Origin: a virus
Virus record (IMG/VR): IMGVR_UViG_3300045921_000422
Location: 1-25,647 of that record
Length of the DNA: 25,647 bases
Direction: 5' to 3' (one strand)
The notes under the pieces were generated by a model, which made no database searches, was not told where the DNA came from, and saw only the letters and a program-made list of their open reading frames with translations. Below are positions 13,722 to 21,132 of this stretch, one piece after another; positions within the stretch are counted from its first letter, which is position 1, and every line of letters starts with the position of its first letter. Made by a program: the position numbers and the translations under genes.

Positions 13722-14611
13722 GCATCGCCGCCGCACAAGCCCACTTGAAGCAGATCATCGCCGATGCCGAGGCTGCGTTGCGCGAGCTATCCGAGCCTGC
13801 GCCGCAGCCGCCTCCGCAGCCGAAACATCGTCACGGCGTCGTCATCCACTTCAGCGACAAGCCCGCCGATTACCCGCTGAAAGCGGGCGGCATCACGGCT
13901 GTGCGTGGTTGGATCAGCCTTGCACCAGATGGAACGGTGAAGGCGAGCGACCTTGCCGGGGCGAAGGCGTGGCGTGATGCCGGGTACTTCGTCATCGCGT
14001 GCGTTCACCCGTCGCAGGCGTCGAGCGTCAACGGCCCGCTGGTCGATCAGTGGGCGGCACACTTGACGGTCGGCTCGGCAGGCGTGGACGTGTGGGAGGT
14101 CGGAAACGAGTGCGACCTGAGCCAGTACTGGCCCAACGGCAACTGGCGCGACGCGGTGATGCGGTTCATCGTCCCGATGGCACGGTCGCTCCGCGAACGG
14201 ATGCCCGACGCTGGGATCATCCCCGGCGCGCTCGGCAACATCGCCAAGCAATCGACCTACGAGGCCGACTACGCTGCGGCGCTCAAGCCGATCCGCGACA
14301 TCGCACCGGCCCAGGCGATCCACCCGTACTCGACGACAACCGGCGACCTTCGGCGGAAGCTGGAGCGGATGCGCGACGTGTACCGCTGCCCGCTGATGGC
14401 CACCGAGTGGGACTTCGCGCGAGGCATGACCGACTCGGTGTGGACACTTGGGCTGAAGGAAGCAATCGCCACCGTCCGCGAACTGACCACGGTGGACTGC
14501 TTCTACCGGATCAAGGACGGCAACCCGGCTGACAACGCTGGGCGAAACCTGTTCGACGTGACGGGAAAGCTGACTCAATACGGCACGGCGTACTTCGGGG
14601 CACTGAGATGA
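13718..14611 (+). CDS. TIM-barrel glycoside hydrolase-like protein, endolysin candidate
   Basis: A 297-residue protein. Residues 1-26 form a helix, 27-36 a Pro/Gln linker, and from about 38 a glycoside hydrolase clan A-like barrel. The acid/base candidate is Glu131 in VWEVGNECDLS (the Asn-Glu pair typical of clan A) and the nucleophile candidate is Glu230 in PLMATEWDF. It may cut peptidoglycan or surface polysaccharide. Small membrane peptides follow at once, which supports an endolysin role, though no known endolysin family was recognised. Its last 47 codons, including the stop, are part of a 250-bp block copied 1836 bases downstream. Confidence 0.65.
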   Translation: MSIAAAQAHLKQIIADAEAALRELSEPAPQPPPQPKHRHGVVIHFSDKPADYPLKAGGITAVRGWISLAPDGTVKASDLAGAKAWRDAGYFVIACVHPSQASSVNGPLVDQWAAHLTVGSAGVDVWEVGNECDLSQYWPNGNWRDAVMRFIVPMARSLRERMPDAGIIPGALGNIAKQSTYEADYAAALKPIRDIAPAQAIHPYSTTTGDLRRKLERMRDVYRCPLMATEWDFARGMTDSVWTLGLKEAIATVRELTTVDCFYRIKDGNPADNAGRNLFDVTGKLTQYGTAYFGALR

Positions 14612-14720
14612 TGGACGAAGCACTGTCAACGTGGGTCGTCGAGGGCATCGCCGCGTTGTCGATCATCATCGCCGTGGCGGTCGCCGTCACCGCCTTCACG
14701 CAGAGGAGACGCAAATGACC
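14471..14720 (+). repeat. 250-bp direct duplication, copy 1
   Basis: Positions 14471-14720 match 16307-16556 without gaps (constant offset 1836). The first approximately 215 bases are identical and the only four differences lie in the last 35 bases. The block holds the last 47 codons of the glycosidase, a complete 36-residue membrane-peptide gene and the first codons of the next gene. The near-identity points to recent duplication or gene conversion. Confidence 0.95.
14608..14718 (+). CDS. 36-residue membrane peptide, holin-like, copy 1
   Basis: MMDEALSTWVVEGIAALSII continues into a hydrophobic helix and ends QRRRK: an acidic outer end, one membrane span of about 20 residues and a basic tail. 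This charge pattern gives an N-out/C-in orientation and fits tiny class III-like holins or lysis regulators, but the size is too small for family assignment. ATG 14608 overlaps the glycosidase stop (ATGA); the ATG at 14611 could also be used. A second copy lies at 16444-16554. Confidence 0.65.
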   Translation: MMDEALSTWVVEGIAALSIIIAVAVAVTAFTQRRRK

Positions 14721-14786
14721 GTTGCAGAGGCCCTTGTTGCCGTCGCCATCGTGGTTGGTGTTGTCGTTCTGTGGAGACGCAAATGA
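14715..14786 (+). CDS. 23-residue membrane peptide
   Basis: MTVAEALVAVAIVVGVVVLW followed by RRRK is one hydrophobic span with a basic tail. It overlaps the preceding and the following gene by ATGA at each end. The 16-base sequence ggagacgcaaatgacc occurs at both its ends (14705-14720 and 14773-14788), so the gene could be a removable unit between short repeats. Translation is plausible but unproven because of its size. Confidence 0.45.
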   Translation: MTVAEALVAVAIVVGVVVLWRRK

Positions 14787-15277
14787 CCATCTCGCAACTA
14801 ATCTCGGATCATCCCGACTGGACGGATGCCCAGGTTGCCGAGGCCGCGTCCGCCCCGGTCTATCACGACATCCCGCTGTCCGAGGTCGCTGCCGCACTGG
14901 TTGGCTACGTCGCCGCTCTACGTGAGATGGCCGACAACCCTTCCGTGCCGACCGAGTTGGCGCAGGGCATCGCGGCGCTGCTGGACGCGCTGGCAAGCCC
15001 GCACCTGCGCGTCATCGAGGCATCCGCGGTGCCGCAGATGCACGCTCTCGCAGCCGCAGCGGTGCAAGTCGAACCCCAACTATCCGGTATTGCCGGAAAG
15101 TTGGCGTCGCTCGGCGTGACGCGACAGACCGTGACCGAGTCCGACGTTATCCGCACGCGATTGCTCGCCGCAGGAAACGTCGCATACGAGCAGGCGGTTG
15201 ACGCACTGAACGCCAGCTACAACGAGTGGGTGGGCAGGGTGCAGCGTGGCGAGACGACCGAACCGTGGAGTGAGTGA
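14783..15277 (+). CDS. Hypothetical helical protein
   Basis: A 164-residue protein, Ala-rich and mostly helical (IPLSEVAAALVGYVAALREM, TELAQGIAALLDALASP), without signal peptide or membrane span. It begins MTISQLISDHPDWTDAQVAE, similar to helical adaptor-like domains but not a family I recognise. It is coupled to the membrane peptide by ATGA and its own stop overlaps a GTG just before the solenoid protein. ATG 14783 was chosen over GTG 14771. Confidence 0.6.
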   Translation: MTISQLISDHPDWTDAQVAEAASAPVYHDIPLSEVAAALVGYVAALREMADNPSVPTELAQGIAALLDALASPHLRVIEASAVPQMHALAAAAVQVEPQLSGIAGKLASLGVTRQTVTESDVIRTRLLAAGNVAYEQAVDALNASYNEWVGRVQRGETTEPWSE

Positions 15278-15279
15278 AC

Positions 15280-16251
15280 ATGGCCGACGTGACGCTTAAT
15301 GCCAATACGAACCTCTCGGCGTTGTCGTACAACCCCGAGGACAGGATTCTGTTGAACGGCTACAAGCTCACCATCGACGTGACGACGATCAACGTCACGG
15401 AGATCACTGCGGCGGGCAACGCTGGCACGCTTGATTGGTCATCAATCAGCGCCACCTACAATTTCACGTCGCCGTCGAATGGCGGTCTGACCATTGTTCA
15501 GGCGGGCACGGCGACTTTGTGGACGGACGCAAGCGGCGTGACCCGCACCATCACGGGCATGGACTTGCGGGGCGGCACTGCCGCGAACGCGATGGGATGC
15601 AATAGCCTTCGCGGCACGTTCAATGGTAAGATCGTCGGCGGGTCAGCGAATGGGGCGCATGGAGTCGGAACAAACTACGCAACGGTTACGGCGACGGTTT
15701 CAGGCGGCGCTGTCGGTAACGGCATCAATAGCAACCAGGGAACGGTGAGCGGCTCCGTGATTGGCGGGACAAGCTCCGGCTCATACGGCATCTACAATAA
15801 CGCATCCCTCGTCAACGCCATTGTTGCCGGTGGTTCAGTTAACGGCGCGCATGGCATGTTCGCGAACAACAATCTCGTCGCTGGCAGCGTGACCGGCGGT
15901 TCTGTTTTTGACGCACACGGCATGTTCTTCAACTACGGAACGATCACTGCCGCCCTCACTGGCGGAGGCGTGAACGGCGCCAACGCTGTGCAATATCTCG
16001 GCGGAACAGTGGTGCTGCTCGGATCGGCTGCAATGACTGATGCTGCTGGTGCGGTCGTGGGCTACTCTACAGCAAACAACGTCGGTTGCACCATCATCGC
16101 TCGCGGCGACAACATCCGCTGCGCCGTTCCCGCCGGAGCGTCGGTCATCTACCGCATCGGGCCGTTCCACCCGTCCGCCAACGTGAACGGTTCAATCCCC
16201 GTGGTCGATCTGGTCGTGCCCGACTTCTTCCGGGCAACCAATATCAGGTGA
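15280..16251 (+). CDS. Beta-solenoid structural protein with 22-residue repeats
   Basis: A 323-residue protein. Residues 120-250 hold six units starting GG, at 120, 142, 162, 184, 206 and 228, with the pattern GGSVNGAHGMFxNxxxxxxxVT; all steps are 22 residues except one of 20. Regular Gly-Gly turns with alternating hydrophobic residues indicate a right-handed beta-solenoid, as in phage tail fibres and tailspikes. The N-terminal 110 residues may be an attachment domain and the C-terminal part (PVVDLVVPDFFRATNIR) a cap. No catalytic residues are apparent. GTG 15274 would overlap the previous stop; ATG 15280 was preferred. Confidence 0.65.
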   Translation: MADVTLNANTNLSALSYNPEDRILLNGYKLTIDVTTINVTEITAAGNAGTLDWSSISATYNFTSPSNGGLTIVQAGTATLWTDASGVTRTITGMDLRGGTAANAMGCNSLRGTFNGKIVGGSANGAHGVGTNYATVTATVSGGAVGNGINSNQGTVSGSVIGGTSSGSYGIYNNASLVNAIVAGGSVNGAHGMFANNNLVAGSVTGGSVFDAHGMFFNYGTITAALTGGGVNGANAVQYLGGTVVLLGSAAMTDAAGAVVGYSTANNVGCTIIARGDNIRCAVPAGASVIYRIGPFHPSANVNGSIPVVDLVVPDFFRATNIR

Positions 16252-16254
16252 ACC

Positions 16255-16368
16255 ATGGTCGTTTACGCCACATCCAATACAGCCTACGCAGCGTTCACGA
16301 CCTACAACCGTCCGCGAACTGACCACGGTGGACTGCTTCTACCGGATCAAGGACGGCAACCCGGCTGA
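16255..16368 (+). pseudogene. Small gene cut by the duplication junction
   Basis: The ATG at 16255, four bases after the previous stop, opens MVVYATSNTAYAAFTTYN and then crosses into the duplicated block at 16307. There the reading is out of frame with the glycosidase and stops at 16366-16368. Only about 17 codons are native. The rest of the original gene appears to have been replaced by the duplicated DNA. Confidence 0.5.
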
Positions 16369-16447
16369 CAACGCTGGGCGAAACCTGTTCGACGTGACGG
16401 GAAAGCTGACTCAATACGGCACGGCGTACTTCGGGGCACTGAGATGA
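16307..16447 (+). pseudogene. Orphan 3' fragment of the glycosidase gene
   Basis: The last 47 codons of the glycosidase, including its TGA at 16445-16447, are repeated exactly but without the upstream catalytic barrel and in a different frame from the gene now in front. It is not expected to be translated as such and marks the duplication's origin in the lysis cassette. Confidence 0.85.
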
Positions 16448-16554
16448 TGGACGAAGCACTGTCAACGTGGGTCGTCGAGGGCATCGCCGCGTTGTCGATC
16501 ATCATCGCCGTGGCGGTCGCCATCGCCGCCTTCTCGCAGAGGAAACGCAAATGA
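16444..16554 (+). CDS. 36-residue membrane peptide, holin-like, copy 2
   Basis: A paralogue of the 14608-14718 peptide, identical for its first 27 residues and conservatively changed after that (AIAAFSQRKRK). The hydrophobic span and basic tail are kept, and all four base changes are compatible with a functional protein. It is coupled by ATGA to the coiled-coil gene that follows. Two such peptides could form a holin/antiholin-like pair (speculation). Confidence 0.65.
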   Translation: MMDEALSTWVVEGIAALSIIIAVAVAIAAFSQRKRK

Positions 16555-16736
16555 CCATTGTTGATCGAGAGGCCGAGTTGTACCGCATGTCCGAGGCGCA
16601 CGCTCGTTTGTTGATGCAGCGACAGGAGATCGAGCGGCAGGCGGCGGAGCTTGAACGACAGATCAGCCTTGCGCAAGTGAGGCTTGACGATGCACGCAAG
16701 GCCGAGGCGAAAGCGAGAGCGGAGAACACGGAATAA
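16551..16736 (+). CDS. Small coiled-coil protein
   Basis: A 61-residue protein (MTIVDREAELYRMSEAHARL, then ERQAAELERQISLAQVRLDD) that is entirely charged helix with clear heptads, so a short coiled coil. It is coupled by ATGA to the membrane peptide and by TAATG to the fibre gene. It takes the place held by the 23-residue peptide in the first copy of the cassette. It may be a fibre chaperone or a lysis accessory protein; no family recognised. Confidence 0.65.
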   Translation: MTIVDREAELYRMSEAHARLLMQRQEIERQAAELERQISLAQVRLDDARKAEAKARAENTE

Positions 16737-18016
16737 TGCCAGTCCCACCTGTCATCTTCGCTACCCTGAGCGGGTCGCTCTACGGCATCACGTCCGCACC
16801 AACGGCGGGGCAGTCGATCCGTGCCAACAGCACGGAGACGGCGTGGGAACTGTTCACGCCGGTGGACACGACGAGCGCGCAGACGATCGGCGGGGAGAAG
16901 ACTTGGACGGCGCTACAGACGATCAGCGTGGATGGCGAGGGGCTGCGTCTCGCAGCCGCCACGGGGGTAAACGAAACCCGCATTCAGATGCACAGCGCAG
17001 TTGGTACACGGATGGCCACCATGCGAGCCAACCCAAACGCCGGCCTTGCGTGGCAACTATTTGGTTCCAATTCCAACGTCTCCGAGATTACGGCAGGGAC
17101 TGATCAGAGCGTTCGTCTTGGCATTCGCAACAACGCATACTTCCGCCTGGCCAGCTACGAAGCGAACGGCAATGCCTCTGCGGACAACATCATCTATGCG
17201 GATGGTGCGACTGGTAATGTCGGGATCGGAACCACGCACGACGCTACGCGGAAGCTAAAGGTCAATGGTTCGGCTCTTTTTACTCAGGCATCGGCCACCC
17301 CGACCCTAACCGTTGAGGTGGAAGACACAGGGATATTTGGGGTCAATCATGCCATTCGTGTCACGAACATTGGCGGCTCAACTACGAAGTTTCATGTCAA
17401 CCGAGCAGGCACTACCTACGGCGCTGGCGGATTTGTCGTAGACAATAACGGGTCGTTTGGAACCGACACCAGCAACTTCAGGTGGTCCACAGACGGAACC
17501 GCTCGCGGTCATGTTTCCTCTGACCGCATCACGGCCTTCGGTGCTGGCAATGATTCTGGATTTGCTGGCCTGAACGTGAACGCCTCGCCATTCACGCACG
17601 TCGGTCAGAGCAGCACAAGCGCTTGGCGGCAGCGAGCAGCGTGGACCGCCGAGGCCGTTGACAACACGGATGCCTCTCGCAAATACCGCTCTCTTTTCAA
17701 CATCTACGACACCGCCGCCCGCGAAGCATGGAGAGCGGAAGCCGACGGCTCGCGCGGCTACTTCATCCAATCCGCCCACCCCACCGCCCCCGGCGACTCG
17801 ATGCTACCGAACAGCAGCTTGGCGGCGTGGCAACCGTCGGCGGGGAAGATCGTGTTCAAGACGAAGGACGGATCAGGCACGGTAAGCGGCATCGGATTTG
17901 AACGATTCCCAAACTACGAGGCGTCTGGTTCGTCAACCGGCGCTCTGGCTGTGTACGACCAGGCTGGAACGCTGCTAGGCTACGTCACCCTACGCAGCAC
18001 AATCACGGCTTTCTGA
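16736..18016 (+). CDS. Tail-fibre-like structural protein
   Basis: A 426-residue protein with the fibre shaft motif GNVGIGTT followed by RKLKVNGSALF, common to phage fibre and host-specificity proteins. Its N-terminus (GQSIRANSTETAWELFTPVD, QTIGGEKTW) also resembles fibre shafts. The C-terminal part has beta-rich repeats and no intramolecular chaperone motif that I can identify. The start overlaps the previous stop (TAATG). It probably forms a fibre that touches the host. Confidence 0.75.
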   Translation: MPVPPVIFATLSGSLYGITSAPTAGQSIRANSTETAWELFTPVDTTSAQTIGGEKTWTALQTISVDGEGLRLAAATGVNETRIQMHSAVGTRMATMRANPNAGLAWQLFGSNSNVSEITAGTDQSVRLGIRNNAYFRLASYEANGNASADNIIYADGATGNVGIGTTHDATRKLKVNGSALFTQASATPTLTVEVEDTGIFGVNHAIRVTNIGGSTTKFHVNRAGTTYGAGGFVVDNNGSFGTDTSNFRWSTDGTARGHVSSDRITAFGAGNDSGFAGLNVNASPFTHVGQSSTSAWRQRAAWTAEAVDNTDASRKYRSLFNIYDTAAREAWRAEADGSRGYFIQSAHPTAPGDSMLPNSSLAAWQPSAGKIVFKTKDGSGTVSGIGFERFPNYEASGSSTGALAVYDQAGTLLGYVTLRSTITAF

Positions 18017-18026
18017 GGATCAAACC

Positions 18027-18314
18027 ATGGCGACAACCAAGAACTCTCGACTCGACTACACCAGCAAGCTCGCCCGCGCTGCGTCCGAAGCGTTCGACAC
18101 GCTGCGCAAGCTGGAAGGGTTGGCGTATGACTATGCCGACCTATACGGCAGCGAACTGAGCGCCGACGACTACGCCGGTACAGCGCTCGATGGCATCGAC
18201 GTGCAAGACATCCGCGACAGCGTTGCCGGCGTCACGGCGATCAGCGAACTGCTGAGTGCCAACAACGGCGCCCTCCGCAAGACGTTCAAGCGGCTCGCGC
18301 AGTTCAACCGGTGA
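18027..18314 (+). CDS. Small helical structural protein
   Basis: A 95-residue helical protein (SKLARAASEAFDTLRKLEGL, DVQDIRDSVAGVTAISELL, ending KTFKRLAQFNR). It lies between the fibre and connector genes and has gaggat upstream of the ATG. It may be a virion component or assembly factor. No family recognised. Confidence 0.65.
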   Translation: MATTKNSRLDYTSKLARAASEAFDTLRKLEGLAYDYADLYGSELSADDYAGTALDGIDVQDIRDSVAGVTAISELLSANNGALRKTFKRLAQFNR

Positions 18315-18317
18315 TGT

Positions 18318-18743
18318 ATGGCCAAGACCGTCCATCTATTCTCGCCGGTAACCGGCACCCACGTTTTCACCGCCCGCAATGCCAGCGGGCAGTGGTGGAA
18401 TGGTAGTGCGTTCGAGACATACAACGCCTCGAACATCGCCACCTACGCCATCGCCGCAACCGTGACGGGCGGCGGCTGGTACAAGGCCATCCTCGATGAT
18501 GCGGCGACGACGTGGGACCTGCGGCTGCGTGTGGGCGGTTCACTGGCGACGACCGATCCGACGGTGGATGTTGGTGGTGTGGCGGATGCCAACGTCGCTG
18601 TGCCGACGGAAGCGCAGATTGCCGCCGAGATTCTGGCGACGACCAACGGCAGCGCCACCGTGGGCACGCAGCTTGCCCGGCTTGATGCGCCGGTCAGCAC
18701 CGCAGGCTCGACCAGCCCGAAGGACTTGAGCGAGGTACTGTAA
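18318..18743 (+). CDS. Beta-domain structural protein, paralogue of next gene's N-terminus
   Basis: A 141-residue protein. Residues 1-70 (HVFTARNASGQWWNGSAFET, ATYAIAATVTGGGWYKA) form a small beta domain that reappears at the start of the next gene (VWNGSSFVTW, SYAITLTSRGGDLF). The C-terminal part (VAVPTEAQIAAEILATTNGS) is a helical tail. It is joined to the connector gene by TAATG. It may be an accessory or decoration protein. Confidence 0.65.
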   Translation: MAKTVHLFSPVTGTHVFTARNASGQWWNGSAFETYNASNIATYAIAATVTGGGWYKAILDDAATTWDLRLRVGGSLATTDPTVDVGGVADANVAVPTEAQIAAEILATTNGSATVGTQLARLDAPVSTAGSTSPKDLSEVL

Positions 18744-19885
18744 TGGCCCGCGAACTACGAGTCGTCCACAACGCCAGCGCGAACATCTACGCGATCCTTC
18801 GCAAGGCCGCCGACGACACGGTGTGGAACGGCTCGTCCTTCGTGACGTGGTCCGACGCCAACATCACGTCCTACGCGATTACCCTGACCAGTCGCGGCGG
18901 CGACCTGTTCACCGCCGACTTCCCGTCCGGCGTCTCCGCAGGGTCGTACAGCGTTTACTACTACAAGCGCGCCGGGGTGAACCCGGCAACGACCGACGAC
19001 TTCCTCGGTGGGCGTGAACTGTATTGGAACGGCGATGCCGTCACGTCATCGCCGGGGACATACCTGACGACGCTCGCCCGCGTCAAGCGGTATGCGGGCA
19101 TCAGCGGGACCAGCTACGACACCAAGCTGACCGAACTGCTGGCGGCGGCGACCACGCACATCCAGCGGCACTGCAACACCGGGATCATCGCCGAGGAATA
19201 CACCGAGATTCGCAACGGGACCGGCGGGCGGTACATGCAGACCGCGAACATCCCGATCATCAATCTCCAGCGCGTCGCCTCTTCAATCCAGTGCGCCCTG
19301 TCCGTCAGCTATTCCGGGTTGGCATCGCTTGCCTTCTCTCGCGTGTTGACGGACGGGGTCTTGTTGCAATCGGTCAGCGGCGGGACGGTGAGCAACACCA
19401 CGCTGACGTTCGCCAGCTACCCCACGCTGGAAACGCTGGCGACGGCGATTTCCGCGGTTTCCGGCTGGACGGCATCCGTGTCCGGCTCGTTCGCCGGTCG
19501 CGCCTCAGCCGACCTGATCGTTTCACCGGGCCTCGACGCCATCAACGGGGTGGCCGAGCTTCCGATGGCGCTCTACACGATCAGCGTCGCCACCTACAAC
19601 CCGTCCAGCGGGGTGATCGGCGGGCGCTTCCCGCAGGGGTGGCGCAACATCGAGTTGCGTTACCGTGCCGGGTATGAGACAATCCCCGACGACATCCAGA
19701 CCGCCGCGTGCGCCGTCGTGAAGGCGCTGCACGACATGAGCCGACGCGACACGACGCTCCAGTCCGAGCGGATCGGCGATTACGCCTACGCCAACGGGCA
19801 GTCTCAGGCGGCGCAGGGCCTCGCGTCCATCAGCCGCGAGGCGGCGATGCTGCTGGAGCCGTACCGGAACGTGAGCTTCGCATGA
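18743..19885 (+). CDS. gp6-like head-tail connector with extra domains
   Basis: A 380-residue protein. Residues 1-95 form a beta domain shared with the previous gene. Residues about 106-145 (TLARVKRYAGISGTSYDTKL, LLAAATTHIQRHCN) match the start of gp6-like head-tail connectors. An insert of roughly 120 residues follows (GTVSNTTLTFASYPTLETLA), and the gp6 fold resumes at NIELRYRAGYETIPDDIQTA and VVKALHDMSRR. gp6-like proteins form the ring beneath the portal. The fusion and insert make this much longer than usual. Overlap with the next gene is ATGA. Confidence 0.75.
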   Translation: MARELRVVHNASANIYAILRKAADDTVWNGSSFVTWSDANITSYAITLTSRGGDLFTADFPSGVSAGSYSVYYYKRAGVNPATTDDFLGGRELYWNGDAVTSSPGTYLTTLARVKRYAGISGTSYDTKLTELLAAATTHIQRHCNTGIIAEEYTEIRNGTGGRYMQTANIPIINLQRVASSIQCALSVSYSGLASLAFSRVLTDGVLLQSVSGGTVSNTTLTFASYPTLETLATAISAVSGWTASVSGSFAGRASADLIVSPGLDAINGVAELPMALYTISVATYNPSSGVIGGRFPQGWRNIELRYRAGYETIPDDIQTAACAVVKALHDMSRRDTTLQSERIGDYAYANGQSQAAQGLASISREAAMLLEPYRNVSFA

Positions 19886-20220
19886 GCCTGTCGTCACTGC
19901 TGAACTCGACGGCGACGGTGTACCGCGTTGCGACGACGCAGGACGCGGTGGGCGGGCTTTCGCGGACGTTCTCCGCCGTTTACACGGACATCCCCTGCCT
20001 GCTCCAGCCGTACATCGGGCGACCGGGCGGCGGGCTTGAAACGTCGGCGGCGAAGCGGAAGATCGACGCCGGGTTCGTTCTCTACACCGACACGGAAGTG
20101 AGCGTCATGCCGGGCGACAAGGTGACGACCGGCGGGCTTGATTACATCGTGCGGATGTCGGCCAACCACGCCGGGCAGTCCCGCCTTTACGCGATCTACC
20201 TCGACCTGATTACCGGGTGA
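19882..20220 (+). CDS. Head-closure (stopper) protein
   Basis: A 112-residue small beta-barrel protein of the SPP1 gp16/head-tail-joining type, with the usual order: NSTATVYRVATTQDAVGG at the N-terminus, then TDIPCLLQP, and GDKVTTGGLDYIVRM with AIYLDLITG at the end. It closes the head after packaging and sits under the connector. Start overlaps the connector stop. The assignment is supported by size, sequence pattern and position. Confidence 0.8.
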   Translation: MSLSSLLNSTATVYRVATTQDAVGGLSRTFSAVYTDIPCLLQPYIGRPGGGLETSAAKRKIDAGFVLYTDTEVSVMPGDKVTTGGLDYIVRMSANHAGQSRLYAIYLDLITG

Positions 20221-20223
20221 GAC

Positions 20224-21132
20224 ATGGCGACGAAGTATTGGATCAGCACGTCATCGACCTCGTTCACGGGCGCGAGCAACTGGTCGCCGTCCGGCGCGCC
20301 CGGCAGCGGCGACACGCTGGTGTTCAACGCCTTCGGCACGGCGAACGTGGAAACCGACCTGTCCACGTCGCTGACCGGCGTGACGCTGATCGTCGAGAAG
20401 TCGTACACGGGTCGGATCGGCGTCCGCGCCGCCACCGGCGGGACGACGACGTACCTCGTGCTGGACGGCGGAACGCTGATCTGCGGTCGCGGGACGGGCG
20501 GCACTTCGTCGGGCACGGGCAGCCCGCTGGTCATGGTCAACTTCGGCTCGACCGCCGCCACCGCCTACATCTACGATTCGGCGTCCACCGGCGCGGTGGC
20601 GACCCTGCCTGCGGTGCTGCTGCTTGGTTCCAACCTCACCGTCCATCACTCCGGCGGCAGGCTGGGCGTTGCGGCGATCCCCGGCGAGACGGCGACGCTG
20701 ACGTACCGCTGCGGCGGGCAGTTCGGCGGGGTGGCGCCGTCGGCCTACTTCGGCTCCGGCGTCACGATTTCAGACCTCGACATGCAGGCCGGGACGGTCG
20801 TCAGCGCCAGCAACCAGACGGTCACATCGGCGACCGTTGGCGGCGGGAGCTACACGCACCAAGGCTCCGGCGCGCACACGACGCTCATCACGACCGGTAC
20901 GGGCACGGTGTATTACGACGGGACGGGGACCATCACCACGCTGACCAACGGCGGCGTGTTCGACAGGTCACGCGGCACGTCGGCGCTGACCATCACCACC
21001 AGCAACCTGTACGCGGGCTGCACCTACAACCTCGACAACGGGCTTGCCGGCAGCATCACCCGCACGAACATCAACCTTTACGGCAAGCTGCAGGACATGA
21101 ACATCAGCCTGCCCTACGGGGAGAAGCTCTAG
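20224..21132 (+). CDS. Beta-repeat structural protein
   Basis: A 302-residue Gly/Thr/Ser-rich protein, beginning ATKYWISTSSTSFTGASNWS and running through repeated short strands (GGGSYTHQGSGAHTTLITTG, GTGTVYYDGTGTITTLTNGG), which suggests a beta-solenoid. Similar YW...NW openings occur in phage and bacterial surface proteins. It interrupts the usual stopper/gp10 order, so it may be a neck or decoration protein. Stop TAG at 21130-21132 is followed directly by the next GTG. Confidence 0.65.
   Translation: MATKYWISTSSTSFTGASNWSPSGAPGSGDTLVFNAFGTANVETDLSTSLTGVTLIVEKSYTGRIGVRAATGGTTTYLVLDGGTLICGRGTGGTSSGTGSPLVMVNFGSTAATAYIYDSASTGAVATLPAVLLLGSNLTVHHSGGRLGVAAIPGETATLTYRCGGQFGGVAPSAYFGSGVTISDLDMQAGTVVSASNQTVTSATVGGGSYTHQGSGAHTTLITTGTGTVYYDGTGTITTLTNGGVFDRSRGTSALTITTSNLYAGCTYNLDNGLAGSITRTNINLYGKLQDMNISLPYGEKL

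Larger units (their letters stand above)
16307..16556 (+). repeat. 250-bp direct duplication, copy 2
   Basis: Second copy of 14471-14720. The left boundary is sharp (acaaccgtccg here against gccaccgtccg in copy 1), and similarity ends after the shared atgacc at 16551-16556. The four substitutions fall at the end of the membrane-peptide gene and change its C-terminal half from AVTAFTQRRRK to AIAAFSQRKRK. Confidence 0.95.

Noticed and set aside
16086-16322. 78-codon + strand ORF at the end of the solenoid gene
   Set aside because: It is an Arg/His-rich shadow frame; the ATG at 16255 in another frame fits the gene spacing better.
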